Shown: positions 17,894 through 25,622 of the stretch, piece after piece
Layout: every line of letters begins with the position of its first letter
How positions within the stretch are numbered: the stretch's first letter is position 1
Position numbers and translations under genes: made by a program
NCBI GenBank assembly: GCA_049889355.1
Contig: JBMHDN010000018.1
Coordinates: 1-37,371, forward strand
Direction of reading: 5' to 3'
From: JBMHDN01 sp049889355
GTDB taxonomy: Bacteria; Pseudomonadota; Alphaproteobacteria; Puniceispirillales; Puniceispirillaceae
DNA length: 37,371 nt
The notes under the pieces: generated by a model
Seen by the model: the letters and a program-made list of their open reading frames with translations, nothing else
Database searches by the model: none
Told to the model about the DNA's origin: nothing

Positions 17894-19180
17894 ATGATTA
17901 TGGATGACAGAGATTTTTTAAAAACACTTTTCGATACGGCAGTTGCCGCTGCTGATCCGGCGTATATTCTTGATAGCTATATCCCAGCACCGCCAAAGGG
18001 CCGCACCATCATCATAGGGGCCGGCAAAGGGTCTGCACAATTAGCAGCTGAGATCGAAACGCGCCTTGAAAAAGCCGGGCATCATCACCTGTCAGGCTGT
18101 GTTGTAACGCGCTATGGGTTTGGCACTGAATGCCAAAAAATCAAGGTGATGGAGGCCGCGCATCCGGTTCCTGATGCAGCTGGTTTAGCGGCTACTGCCA
18201 CCCTGTTTGATAGCCTATCTGATCTGACCGCTGATGATTTGGTCATTGCGCTTATAACCGGCGGCGGTTCTGCCTTATTACCTGCGCCTATCGCGCCGCT
18301 CACACTAAAAGATGAAATCAGCCTGAACAGCGCATTGCTGGCCTCTGGTGCGCCCATATCCGTGATGAATGGGGTGCGCAAACAAATCAGTGCCATCAAA
18401 GGCGGCAAGCTGGCCGCCGCTGCCTATCCTGCGCCAGTGCTCAGCCTAATTGTCTCTGATGTGCCAGGTGACGACCCAGGCCAAGTCGCCTCTGGCCCCA
18501 CTGTGGCTGACAATCTATCGCGCACAGATGCCATCGCACTTGCCAAGGCTTATCATATCCAACTGCCTGACACGGTGGCTGCTTTTCTGGCAAATGCACC
18601 TGATGAAAACCTCACGCCGAATGATCCGAAACTGGCCCATGCTACCCATCATGTGATCGCCTCTGCCGCCCAGTCTCTAGAAGCCGCCGCGGCGCAGGCA
18701 CAAGCACAAGGCATAAACGCGGTTATTCTCTCAGATGCGATTGAGGGTGAAGCCCGTGATATTGGTTTGATGCATGCCGCTATGGCGCGTGAAATTGTCA
18801 TGAAGAACAGACCGTTCCAAAAGCCGGTGCTGCTGCTTTCAGGCGGTGAGACCAGCGTGCGTTTGAGCGAGGAAGGCAAGCGCGCAGGGCGCGGCGGGCG
18901 CAATACCGAATTTCTGCTCTCTTTTGCGCGTGCGATTGACGGGTTGGCAGGCATCACAGCGCTTGCTGCAGATACAGATGGCATTGACGGATCTGAAGAT
19001 AATGCAGGTGCCTTTGCAGACGCGCAGACCTGCACACGCATGAGAGAAGCAGGCCAAGACCCAGCTGCTGCATTGGGCAAAAATGATGCCTTTGGCGCGT
19101 TTCAAGCCGCAGGAGATTTGCTGATCACAGGCCCGACTGGCACCAATGTGAATGATTTCCGGGCGATTTTAATTCGCTAG
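17894..19180 (+). CDS. Glycerate 2-kinase, MOFRL family
   Basis: Phosphorylates D-glycerate, most likely to 2-phosphoglycerate, feeding lower glycolysis. The 428-residue protein has the N-terminal DUF4147-type domain with IIIGAGKGSAQLA near 38, ITGGGSALLPAP near 122 and VSDVPGDDPGQVASGPTVAD near 192, then the C-terminal MOFRL domain with GRGGRNTEFLLSFA and ALAADTDGIDGSEDNAGAF. Older annotations call such proteins hydroxypyruvate reductase (TtuD), but the fold is a kinase. A TTG at 17891 directly precedes the ATG I chose; AGG lies ten bases upstream of it. Its end lies 20 bases from that of the convergent dehydratase gene. Confidence 0.9.
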   Translation: MIMDDRDFLKTLFDTAVAAADPAYILDSYIPAPPKGRTIIIGAGKGSAQLAAEIETRLEKAGHHHLSGCVVTRYGFGTECQKIKVMEAAHPVPDAAGLAATATLFDSLSDLTADDLVIALITGGGSALLPAPIAPLTLKDEISLNSALLASGAPISVMNGVRKQISAIKGGKLAAAAYPAPVLSLIVSDVPGDDPGQVASGPTVADNLSRTDAIALAKAYHIQLPDTVAAFLANAPDENLTPNDPKLAHATHHVIASAAQSLEAAAAQAQAQGINAVILSDAIEGEARDIGLMHAAMAREIVMKNRPFQKPVLLLSGGETSVRLSEEGKRAGRGGRNTEFLLSFARAIDGLAGITALAADTDGIDGSEDNAGAFADAQTCTRMREAGQDPAAALGKNDAFGAFQAAGDLLITGPTGTNVNDFRAILIR

Positions 19181-19200
19181 GCAAGCACGCTTTAGCAGTT

Positions 19201-20391
19201 TTAATCACGCCCTTCTTCAGTCATGCCAAGATGCAATGTCTTGCCATGATAGGGATTGGCACGTGCCACCTCTTCATTGAGCTCATAGCCAATGCCAGGC
19301 CTGTCTGGGACCAGCACATGCCCGTCTTCCCAGTCAATAGGCTGGCGCAATATCTCTGTATAAAACCCGCCCCATTGGCGAATAGATTCCAAAATCAGGA
19401 AATTTGGACAGGTGGCTGAGAGCTGAATATTGGCTGCCGCGACCAACGGGCCGCAATAGAGATGCGGGGCAATATGAGCATAAAACCCTTCTGCCATACC
19501 GGCAATTTTCTTTGCTTCTAAAATGCCACCCACTCGGCCTAAATTCATTTGCAAAATCGATGCCGCACCTGTTTCCAGCACACGGATAAATTCATATTTG
19601 GTGGTGAGACGCTCGCCTGTGGCAACAGGGATTTGTGTCGAACGCGCAACCTCTGCCATCATTTCAGGCCGTTCAGGCGGGGTCGGCTCTTCGAACCAGA
19701 GCGGATCATAAGCTTCCATCATGCGAGCCATGCGTTTGGCCCCTGCCACTGAAAACTGGCCATGAGTCCCAAAGAGCAAATCAGCTTTGGTACCAACGGC
19801 CTGTCTGATCCGCTTTAAAAACTGTTCTGAGCGGTCAATATCTGCCATTGAGGGCATATGCGGATCCAAAATGGTATAGGCCCCAGCGGGATCAAATTTA
19901 ACAGCCGTGAAACCTTCTTTCACATAGCTCGCGGCCACTTCAGCAGAAGCATCAGGGTCAGCATAAAAAGCCGCAGCATCTACACCCTCAGGTGGATATA
20001 AATAGCTATAGCTGCGCAGGCGTTCATGTAATCTGCCGCCTAATAGCTGATGGACTGGCTTGTCGGTAGCCTTGCCAATAATGTCCCAGAGCGCAATTTC
20101 CAGCCCGCTCATCACGCCCATTAAGGTAATATCAGGACGCTGTGAAAACCCTCGGCTATATACGCGCCGCCAGATTTTTTCAATCTGAAACGGATCCATA
20201 CCAACCAGCTCATCTTCAAAAACTTCACGTGCCATATCGGCCACGAGATGCGGTCCAAAGCTGGCATTGTAAATCTCGCCATAGCCGGTTATGCCGCAAG
20301 CAGTGGTGAGTTTGACAAAGATGAAATAGCGGCCACCCTGCCCCGGATTTGGATTACCAACAACAAAGCTTTCAAAGTGATCGAGTTGCAT
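19201..20391 (-). CDS. Enolase-superfamily acid-sugar dehydratase (mandelate racemase/muconate lactonizing group)
   Basis: Probable aldonic/aldaric acid dehydratase or lactone cycloisomerase of 396 residues. The capping N-terminal domain is followed by a TIM barrel with VKFDP near 165, the metal ligands WFEEP (E234/E235) and ATGERL (E260), and the acid/base histidine IAPHLYCGPL (H310). The first metal-ligand position is unusual: the usual D-x-H/D-x-N motif reads G208-T-H210, and the barrel-strand aspartate before RVGG is N283. I therefore do not name a substrate. The ATG at 20391 has AAGGA ten bases upstream; a TTG at 20400 is too close to that site. It lies 14 bases after the alcohol dehydrogenase gene and presumably shares its transcript. 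Confidence 0.83.
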   Translation of the reverse strand: MQLDHFESFVVGNPNPGQGGRYFIFVKLTTACGITGYGEIYNASFGPHLVADMAREVFEDELVGMDPFQIEKIWRRVYSRGFSQRPDITLMGVMSGLEIALWDIIGKATDKPVHQLLGGRLHERLRSYSYLYPPEGVDAAAFYADPDASAEVAASYVKEGFTAVKFDPAGAYTILDPHMPSMADIDRSEQFLKRIRQAVGTKADLLFGTHGQFSVAGAKRMARMMEAYDPLWFEEPTPPERPEMMAEVARSTQIPVATGERLTTKYEFIRVLETGAASILQMNLGRVGGILEAKKIAGMAEGFYAHIAPHLYCGPLVAAANIQLSATCPNFLILESIRQWGGFYTEILRQPIDWEDGHVLVPDRPGIGYELNEEVARANPYHGKTLHLGMTEEGRD

Positions 20392-20405
20392 GATCGCCAA
20401 GTCCT

Positions 20406-21488
20406 TTAATCAAATGTCACCATGACGCGCAGGGAATCAGGCTGGCTGGCCATATCCAGTGCGGCGTTAATATCGTCAAATTGAAAACGATGAGAGACAA
20501 GCCCGTCAAGTTCCCACTCACCAGCTCGATAGAGTCGGATAATTTCTGGGATATCTTCGCGTATCATGGCAGAGCCCATTTTCGTGCCGATGATAGACTG
20601 ACCATAAGCTGCCAGGTTGGTCATTTCCACCTCAACCATCTCACCAGATGGCGGCATCCCCATCACCACCAGACGCCCGCCTGGCCGCAACAAACCTACC
20701 GCCTCCTCAATCACTTTTGGCAGGCCAACCGCGACCAGCACCACATCATAACCGCCATATTCTGGGATAGATTTAGCTGTGATGTGATCGCTATCGGTCA
20801 GCGGATTGACAAAGTGTGTGGCCCCTAATTTGCGGCAAATCTCTTCTTTGGCGTCTGACGCATCAATGGCCGTGATGACAGATGCACCAGAGATACGCGC
20901 AGCCTGAATGGCATTCATGCCGACCCCGCCGCAACCAATCACCGCCACATCCTCACCCTTTGCAACCTTTGCTACCCGCGTGACGGCCCCATATCCGGTA
21001 ATAACACCACAACCGATAAGCGCGCCGATATCCATATCAATATCTGCGTCCAACGCCACAAGCTGGCGTTGATGGATAATCACCTCTTCAGCAAAGGCCC
21101 CTGTATTCATGGCAGACAGAATAGGTTCGCCAGCTGGGTTTTTGACCACCGCATCTAGTCCTAATTCAGGCGGGCTATCACATAAGGCCTCAGCTGCATG
21201 ATGACAGGCAGGGCATGTCCCACAAGAGCGCATCAGCGTTACAATAACCCGGTCGCCAGCTTTAAATCCATCTACCTCTGGCCCGGTTTCCAGAATAATG
21301 CCAGCAGCTTCATGGCCATAAATTGCTGGCAATTGACCGCCCCAATATCCCCTCATAAAGCTGATATCACTATGGCATATCGCCACCGCTTCTATCTTGA
21401 CTTTGACCTCACCTTTCACAGGCTGGCCTAGTGATAAATCCTGTAATTCCAGAGGTGTATTAAAGGCAGTACAAACGGCAGCTTTCAT
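20406..21488 (-). CDS. Zinc-dependent medium-chain alcohol dehydrogenase
   Basis: NAD(P)-dependent MDR oxidoreductase of 360 residues. Catalytic zinc ligands C38, H59-E60 and C160 (IGCGVITGYGA) are present, as is the structural zinc cluster C89, C92, C95, C103. The coenzyme loop is VIGCGGVGMNAIQ near 183-194. The sequence around C160 resembles class III and long-chain alcohol dehydrogenases, rather than sorbitol dehydrogenases. First gene of a two-gene set with the dehydratase, so it may oxidise a sugar or sugar alcohol to the acid that the dehydratase uses, or act on the aldehyde released by the aldolase. The upstream gap is a divergent control region shared with the HpaI-like aldolase. Confidence 0.88.
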   Translation of the reverse strand: MKAAVCTAFNTPLELQDLSLGQPVKGEVKVKIEAVAICHSDISFMRGYWGGQLPAIYGHEAAGIILETGPEVDGFKAGDRVIVTLMRSCGTCPACHHAAEALCDSPPELGLDAVVKNPAGEPILSAMNTGAFAEEVIIHQRQLVALDADIDMDIGALIGCGVITGYGAVTRVAKVAKGEDVAVIGCGGVGMNAIQAARISGASVITAIDASDAKEEICRKLGATHFVNPLTDSDHITAKSIPEYGGYDVVLVAVGLPKVIEEAVGLLRPGGRLVVMGMPPSGEMVEVEMTNLAAYGQSIIGTKMGSAMIREDIPEIIRLYRAGEWELDGLVSHRFQFDDINAALDMASQPDSLRVMVTFD

Positions 21489-21735
21489 TGAACCTATCCT
21501 GTATAAATGCTGATTTACATATAACTAACTATGTCTCAACGCTGACATGGTTGGTCAATCAACTTCTTGTCTGATTGGATCAAAATTAAGAGATTTGCGA
21601 CGACAAGCCAGAAAAAAGAGTGCCTCCATCTCAATCCTTAATAGGAGGCAAGAGGAAGCTGGAAGGCGACGCCTGCTTCATGCTAGTGTAAGCTCATCTA
21701 ATATGAGATTCTTGTAGAACCAGTGAGGCCCGATC
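21489..21735. promoter_or_regulatory. Divergent control region between alcohol dehydrogenase and aldolase genes
   Basis: 247 bases without a gene. It contains the inverted repeat ACATA-N8-TATGT at 21517-21534 near the dehydrogenase start, two stem-loops (21621-21650 and 21655-21679) and GAGG at 21725 as the aldolase ribosome site. The spacing suits two divergent promoters under shared control, but I cannot assign a regulator. Confidence 0.4.
21611..21650 (-). terminator. Stem-loop with T-run, possible terminator or attenuator before the dehydrogenase gene
   Basis: On the minus strand TGCCTCC and GGAGGCA form a perfect 7-base stem (21621-21627 with 21644-21650) around a 16-base loop, followed by CTCTTTTTT. 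The arrangement looks like an intrinsic terminator read toward the alcohol dehydrogenase gene, 120 or more bases before its ATG. It could attenuate a long leader or end a short RNA. The long loop makes it weak as a terminator. Confidence 0.4.
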
Positions 21736-22500
21736 ATGCGTGAAAACAGATTGAGAAAACGCAAATCAGAGAATAAACCAGCGATTTGTAGCTGGGTGAG
21801 CTGTGATAACAGCTTTATCACAGAACTGGCGGCACATGGCCCAGTAGATGGGGTGGTGATTGACACACAGCACGGCATGGCAGATGCACATTCTATGCCG
21901 GCACAGCTGCAAGCAATTTCCACCACGGATAAGACACCCATCGTGCGGGTGCGCTCGCTTGATAGCGGTTTGGTGATGAAGGCACTTGATGCAGGGGCAC
22001 AGGCCATTATTTGTCCGCTTATTAATACAGCAGATGAAGCACGTGAACTGGTCTTTGCAGGGCGCTATCCACCACAAGGTGGGCGTAGCTTTGGTCCGGC
22101 GCGGGGCGTGCTTTATGGCGGGCCTGATTATTTCAAAACAGCCAATGACACGATTATGATTTTGGCCATGATCGAAACACAAGAAGGGCTTGCAAACTTA
22201 GATGAGATTCTGGCGGTAGAAGGCCTAGATGGTATTTTTATCGGTCCATCTGATATGGCAGTGACCATGGGTCATGCTCCGGGACCAGAGGGCGCTTATG
22301 ACGATGTAGAAGCAGCGATTGAGAGATGTGTCACCGCAGCCAAAGCCGCAGGTAAATATACAGGTATTTTCTGTTCTGGGGGCAAAGGCGCGCGCATGCG
22401 TGCTGATCAGGGCTTTGATATGGTGGTCCCGAATCATGACGGCAATCTCTATTCAATGATGCTCAAACAGCAGGTTGAGATTTTCAACGGCAAAGCTTGA
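21736..22500 (+). CDS. HpcH/HpaI family class II aldolase
   Basis: Metal-dependent pyruvate aldolase of 254 residues, of the type that cleaves 2-keto-3-deoxy sugar acids or 4-hydroxy-2-oxo acids. Key residues can be placed by comparison with HpaI: base H46 (DTQHGMAD), R71 (IVRVRS), metal ligand E147 (AMIETQEGL) and D173 (GPSDMAV), with the GGRSFGPAR loop near 115. GAGG lies 7 bases before the ATG. The downstream glucokinase reading frame overlaps it or starts within 12 bases. With the divergent dehydrogenase and dehydratase and the nearby glycerate kinase it fits a non-phosphorylative sugar-acid pathway ending in pyruvate and a three-carbon or shorter aldehyde. Confidence 0.9.
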   Translation: MRENRLRKRKSENKPAICSWVSCDNSFITELAAHGPVDGVVIDTQHGMADAHSMPAQLQAISTTDKTPIVRVRSLDSGLVMKALDAGAQAIICPLINTADEARELVFAGRYPPQGGRSFGPARGVLYGGPDYFKTANDTIMILAMIETQEGLANLDEILAVEGLDGIFIGPSDMAVTMGHAPGPEGAYDDVEAAIERCVTAAKAAGKYTGIFCSGGKGARMRADQGFDMVVPNHDGNLYSMMLKQQVEIFNGKA

Positions 22501-22511
22501 GGATAGATAAG

Positions 22512-23480
22512 GTGATTATTGTTGCGGATATTGGCGGGACCAATGCACGGTTTGGCGTGTTTGACCCAGCCAGCAACCAGCTGAGCCATTTACAAAGACT
22601 GGCTTGTGCTGATTTCGCCGGTCTGAAAGAGGCTGTTGCGCATTATCTGGCCCTTGAAAAGCTGAATATCACCGCCTTGTCTGCTTGCATCGCAGGGCCA
22701 GTGCATTTGGACGAGATTCAGCTCACCAATAATCACTGGGTATTTTCAAAACAAGATATCTTCCAGCATTTCAACTTAGAAAAACTCTGTATTGTGAATG
22801 ATTTCACAGCGCAGGCCCTGGCTTGCCCGAACCTGCCTGATGACGCGCTGATGACCTTGCGTGATGGTGAAGGTCCGATTGAAGCGCCGATATTGGTGAT
22901 TGGCCCCGGCACAGGCCTTGGGGTGAGTGCACTTGTGCCTGTCGGGGATACGCTCTGCCCGCTCGAAACAGAAGGTGGACATGTCGCGGTGGCCCCGCGC
23001 TCAGCTGAGGAGACCACCGCCTTACTGCATTTCCATGCTCATGATTTTGGCATGCAAGAAGCAGAAGATTTCATTTCAGGTGCCGGTTTGACACGCCTAT
23101 ATGGCTTTGCCTGCTATGTAGGTGACATCTCAGAAGAGCCTCTGCCAGCAGCCGAAATTGTGGCACGCGCCGCTGAAGGAGATGCAATCGCCAGTGCGGC
23201 GGTCAATCTGTTTTTCGGCTTTTTCGGAGGGATTATCGCAGATGCGGTTTTAACCCTGGGGGCACGCCGCGCGGTCTATATCACCGGCGGCATGATCCCA
23301 AAGATGATCCAGCTTATCGACAGGTCACGCTTTTTTGAGCGGCTGAGCGACCAAGGGGTGTTTTCCGATTATATCGGCAATGTGCCTATCTACTTAAATA
23401 CCAGTGATGAAGCGGGGCTGATCGGCGCAGGGCTCGCCCTTTCCAACCGGCATCTCATACACAGACAGATAACAGCTTAA
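22512..23480 (+). CDS. glk: Glucokinase (ROK-unrelated E. coli Glk type)
   Basis: Phosphorylates glucose to glucose 6-phosphate, feeding the Entner-Doudoroff operon nearby. About 322 residues with ATP motif ADIGGTNARFGVFD, CIAGPVH, LTNNHWVFS, the sugar-binding IVNDFTAQA, GPGTGLGVSAL, ETEGGHVAVAPR and a late GGMIPK and DEAGLIGAG, all as in the E. coli Glk family. Two starts are possible: TTG at 22497, whose TTGA overlaps the aldolase stop, or GTG at 22512 with GAGG nine bases upstream; I prefer the GTG. The stop overlaps the stop of the convergent MetE-like gene by three bases (TTAA at 23477-23480). Confidence 0.93.
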   Translation: MIIVADIGGTNARFGVFDPASNQLSHLQRLACADFAGLKEAVAHYLALEKLNITALSACIAGPVHLDEIQLTNNHWVFSKQDIFQHFNLEKLCIVNDFTAQALACPNLPDDALMTLRDGEGPIEAPILVIGPGTGLGVSALVPVGDTLCPLETEGGHVAVAPRSAEETTALLHFHAHDFGMQEAEDFISGAGLTRLYGFACYVGDISEEPLPAAEIVARAAEGDAIASAAVNLFFGFFGGIIADAVLTLGARRAVYITGGMIPKMIQLIDRSRFFERLSDQGVFSDYIGNVPIYLNTSDEAGLIGAGLALSNRHLIHRQITA

Positions 23481-24598
23481 ACGCGGCTGGTGCCTTCGCT
23501 CAAAGCTGAGAGTTTGGCAAAAGCAATATCGGGATCAACCGCGCCATAGCCTGCAAACGTGCCAAAGCCGCAATCTGTGCCGGCCACCACACGATCCCGT
23601 CCCACAATCTCAACAAAACGGCGCACACGCTGGGCTACCAACTCTGGATGCTCTACAAAATTCGTGGTGCTGTCCAGCACGCCTGGGACCAGAATTTTAT
23701 TGGCTGGGATTTCATCACGGCGGTTCGCAAATACTTCCCATTCATGGGCATGGCGTGGATTAGATGTCTCAAATAACAGATAATCTGCCCCCACCGACAT
23801 TAAGGTTGGAAAGACTTTATCCATCGCGATATCGCAGACATGCGGGCCTTCATAATTGCCCCAGCAAATATGCACCCGCACCCTGTCAGACGGCAGACCA
23901 TCGAGCGCATAATTCAGCGCATCCACATGGCTGTCTGCGATTTTCACAAATTCATCATCGCTCAGCTCCGAGAAAAGCATATGACGCGATAAAGCCAGAT
24001 CAGGGCAATCAAGCTGGAGATAAAGGCCAGCTTCGACAATCTGGCGATATTCTTCTTTCATCGCCTCTGCTAGCGCCTGCAAATACTCTTCGCGGCTGTC
24101 ATAATAGCCATTTTGCAAAAACAGCGAAATCACGCCAGGAGATGCGGCATTCATAAAGCCTTCTTTTGCGCCATGCTCTGCCATTGCAGATTTCAGATTG
24201 GCGATATCTTTTTCCAGATCGCCCATATCCACCGCGGCGACCGGACCAGTACACATCGGGCGTGCATAGGTCGGTGTCCCGCCGCTATCTGCCTGACGCT
24301 GCAAAAAGCCTGGGAAGAGTTTTAAATCAGCGGGTGCATTGCGTGGGCTGTCACCTGAAAAACCGGAATAGCGGTCTTTGACATAAGTGGCATATGAAAT
24401 CTTTGAGGTCTCACCATCACTGACGATATCAATGCCGGCCTCTACCTGCTTTTTGACAGTCTGAGAGACGCCTGCACGCATTGCCTCATCAAAGGCGGCC
24501 TGATCATATGCCTCGCCATTTTCACGCGCAAAGATGAAATCCACCACTTTTTGAGAGCGGGGGAGCGAGCCAACATGGGTGGTTTTAATGGCGGTCAT
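23477..24598 (-). CDS. MetE C-terminal-like (cobalamin-independent methionine synthase family) protein
   Basis: 373 residues corresponding to the catalytic C-terminal barrel of cobalamin-independent methionine synthase, with no N-terminal MetE half. The zinc thiol-binding set is present: H243 and C245 (RVHICWGN), E277 (LLFETSN) and C343 (AGTDCGFGT). The N-terminus has the THVGSLPRS motif. Family members of this size are often annotated as MetE but many are thought to be methyltransferases for other substrates. As the last gene of the long ABC-transporter/SnoaL gene set it may demethylate the imported compound or an intermediate; that is inference. It follows the bicupin gene by 33 bases. Confidence 0.82.
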   Translation of the reverse strand: MTAIKTTHVGSLPRSQKVVDFIFARENGEAYDQAAFDEAMRAGVSQTVKKQVEAGIDIVSDGETSKISYATYVKDRYSGFSGDSPRNAPADLKLFPGFLQRQADSGGTPTYARPMCTGPVAAVDMGDLEKDIANLKSAMAEHGAKEGFMNAASPGVISLFLQNGYYDSREEYLQALAEAMKEEYRQIVEAGLYLQLDCPDLALSRHMLFSELSDDEFVKIADSHVDALNYALDGLPSDRVRVHICWGNYEGPHVCDIAMDKVFPTLMSVGADYLLFETSNPRHAHEWEVFANRRDEIPANKILVPGVLDSTTNFVEHPELVAQRVRRFVEIVGRDRVVAGTDCGFGTFAGYGAVDPDIAFAKLSALSEGTSRV

Positions 24599-24631
24599 GA
24601 TATGAGGTCCCTTTTGATTTAAAAATTTTTA

Positions 24632-25621
24632 TCAATGTGCCGCTTTTTCAGCGCGATGCCAAGTCGGACCTGCAGGGTCATCTGTTCCAGCGATACGATA
24701 GAGGCTGGCTTCACCTGACATAGCAGGGGCCATCTGATAGCTGCTTTGCGGCGGAATGGCGATGGTATCACCTGGGCTTAAATGGCGTTTATGTCCATCT
24801 ATCAGGACAGACCAATGACCTGTCATGCCCATCAAAATATGATGGCTAGTTGCTGTGATCATATCCTGAGCCCCTGTACGATCTGAGATGAAATCAATCT
24901 CAAAACCAGGCCGGTCAAATAACAGACCGTCTTTGCCAAGCACCTGAACGGGCTTTTCAGCAGAGAGATCATAGAGATCTGAAAAACGCGCCACAAAATC
25001 GCGGATCACCTCTGAGACAGAGGGTTCAATCAACTTATCAAGCTCTGCGTCTGGCAGGGCTTTCATTGGTGCAATATCCGCAGGCAGGCGCTCGCCTTTC
25101 TTAGTGTCATATAACACGCCATTCTCACCCAAAATCAGACCATGGGCTGTGGCTTCCTCTAAGACCTGAGGGGCCCAGAGTACGCCGCCACCTGCATCAT
25201 CACCGCCCAATACAGCCATGATCATGCCATAGTCTGTGCCAATGTTCTCAAAACCGCGGAACATGCCTGTTGGCAAATTGATGATATCGCCGGCTTCTAA
25301 GGTGACATCACCTGCATCACCCCAGCGCCCCCAGAAAAAGCGCCAGCGGCCTGAGAGCACAAAAAACACCTCAGCTGTGCGGTGTGTATGCAGCGAGTTT
25401 CTGCATTTAGGTGGCTGGCCTGCTGCCCCGATATTGAAACCGGGTGTATCAGCCAGATGCACATGTTGATCTGGACTCTCTGAGACCCCTGCCCCGATGA
25501 TAGTAAAGTTTTCCTTTTGATCTGAACCTGGCGTGTGCGCATCAATAAAGGCAGTACGGCAGGGCACCAGCTCTGCATAGCGAATGATGCGTTTATCTAG
25601 CTCTTCTGCGGTCAATGCCAT
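24632..25621 (-). CDS. Bicupin protein, function unknown
   Basis: 329 residues with two cupin barrels. The first (about 70-150) has the metal motif H78-T-H80-x3-E84 in SLHTHRTAEVFFVLSGR and the second-half glycine motif AGDIINLPTGMFRGFEN. The second (about 235-310) has SHHILMGMTGHWSVLIDG and LSPGDTIAIPPQSSYQM but lacks a clear second histidine-glutamate set, so only the first barrel may bind metal. No signal peptide. The ATG at 25621 lies one base after the SnoaL-like gene stop; the ORF open further upstream lies in that gene. Possible roles are a dioxygenase or isomerase in the degradation pathway. I cannot name a reaction. Confidence 0.75.
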   Translation of the reverse strand: MALTAEELDKRIIRYAELVPCRTAFIDAHTPGSDQKENFTIIGAGVSESPDQHVHLADTPGFNIGAAGQPPKCRNSLHTHRTAEVFFVLSGRWRFFWGRWGDAGDVTLEAGDIINLPTGMFRGFENIGTDYGMIMAVLGGDDAGGGVLWAPQVLEEATAHGLILGENGVLYDTKKGERLPADIAPMKALPDAELDKLIEPSVSEVIRDFVARFSDLYDLSAEKPVQVLGKDGLLFDRPGFEIDFISDRTGAQDMITATSHHILMGMTGHWSVLIDGHKRHLSPGDTIAIPPQSSYQMAPAMSGEASLYRIAGTDDPAGPTWHRAEKAAH

Positions 25622-25622
25622 G

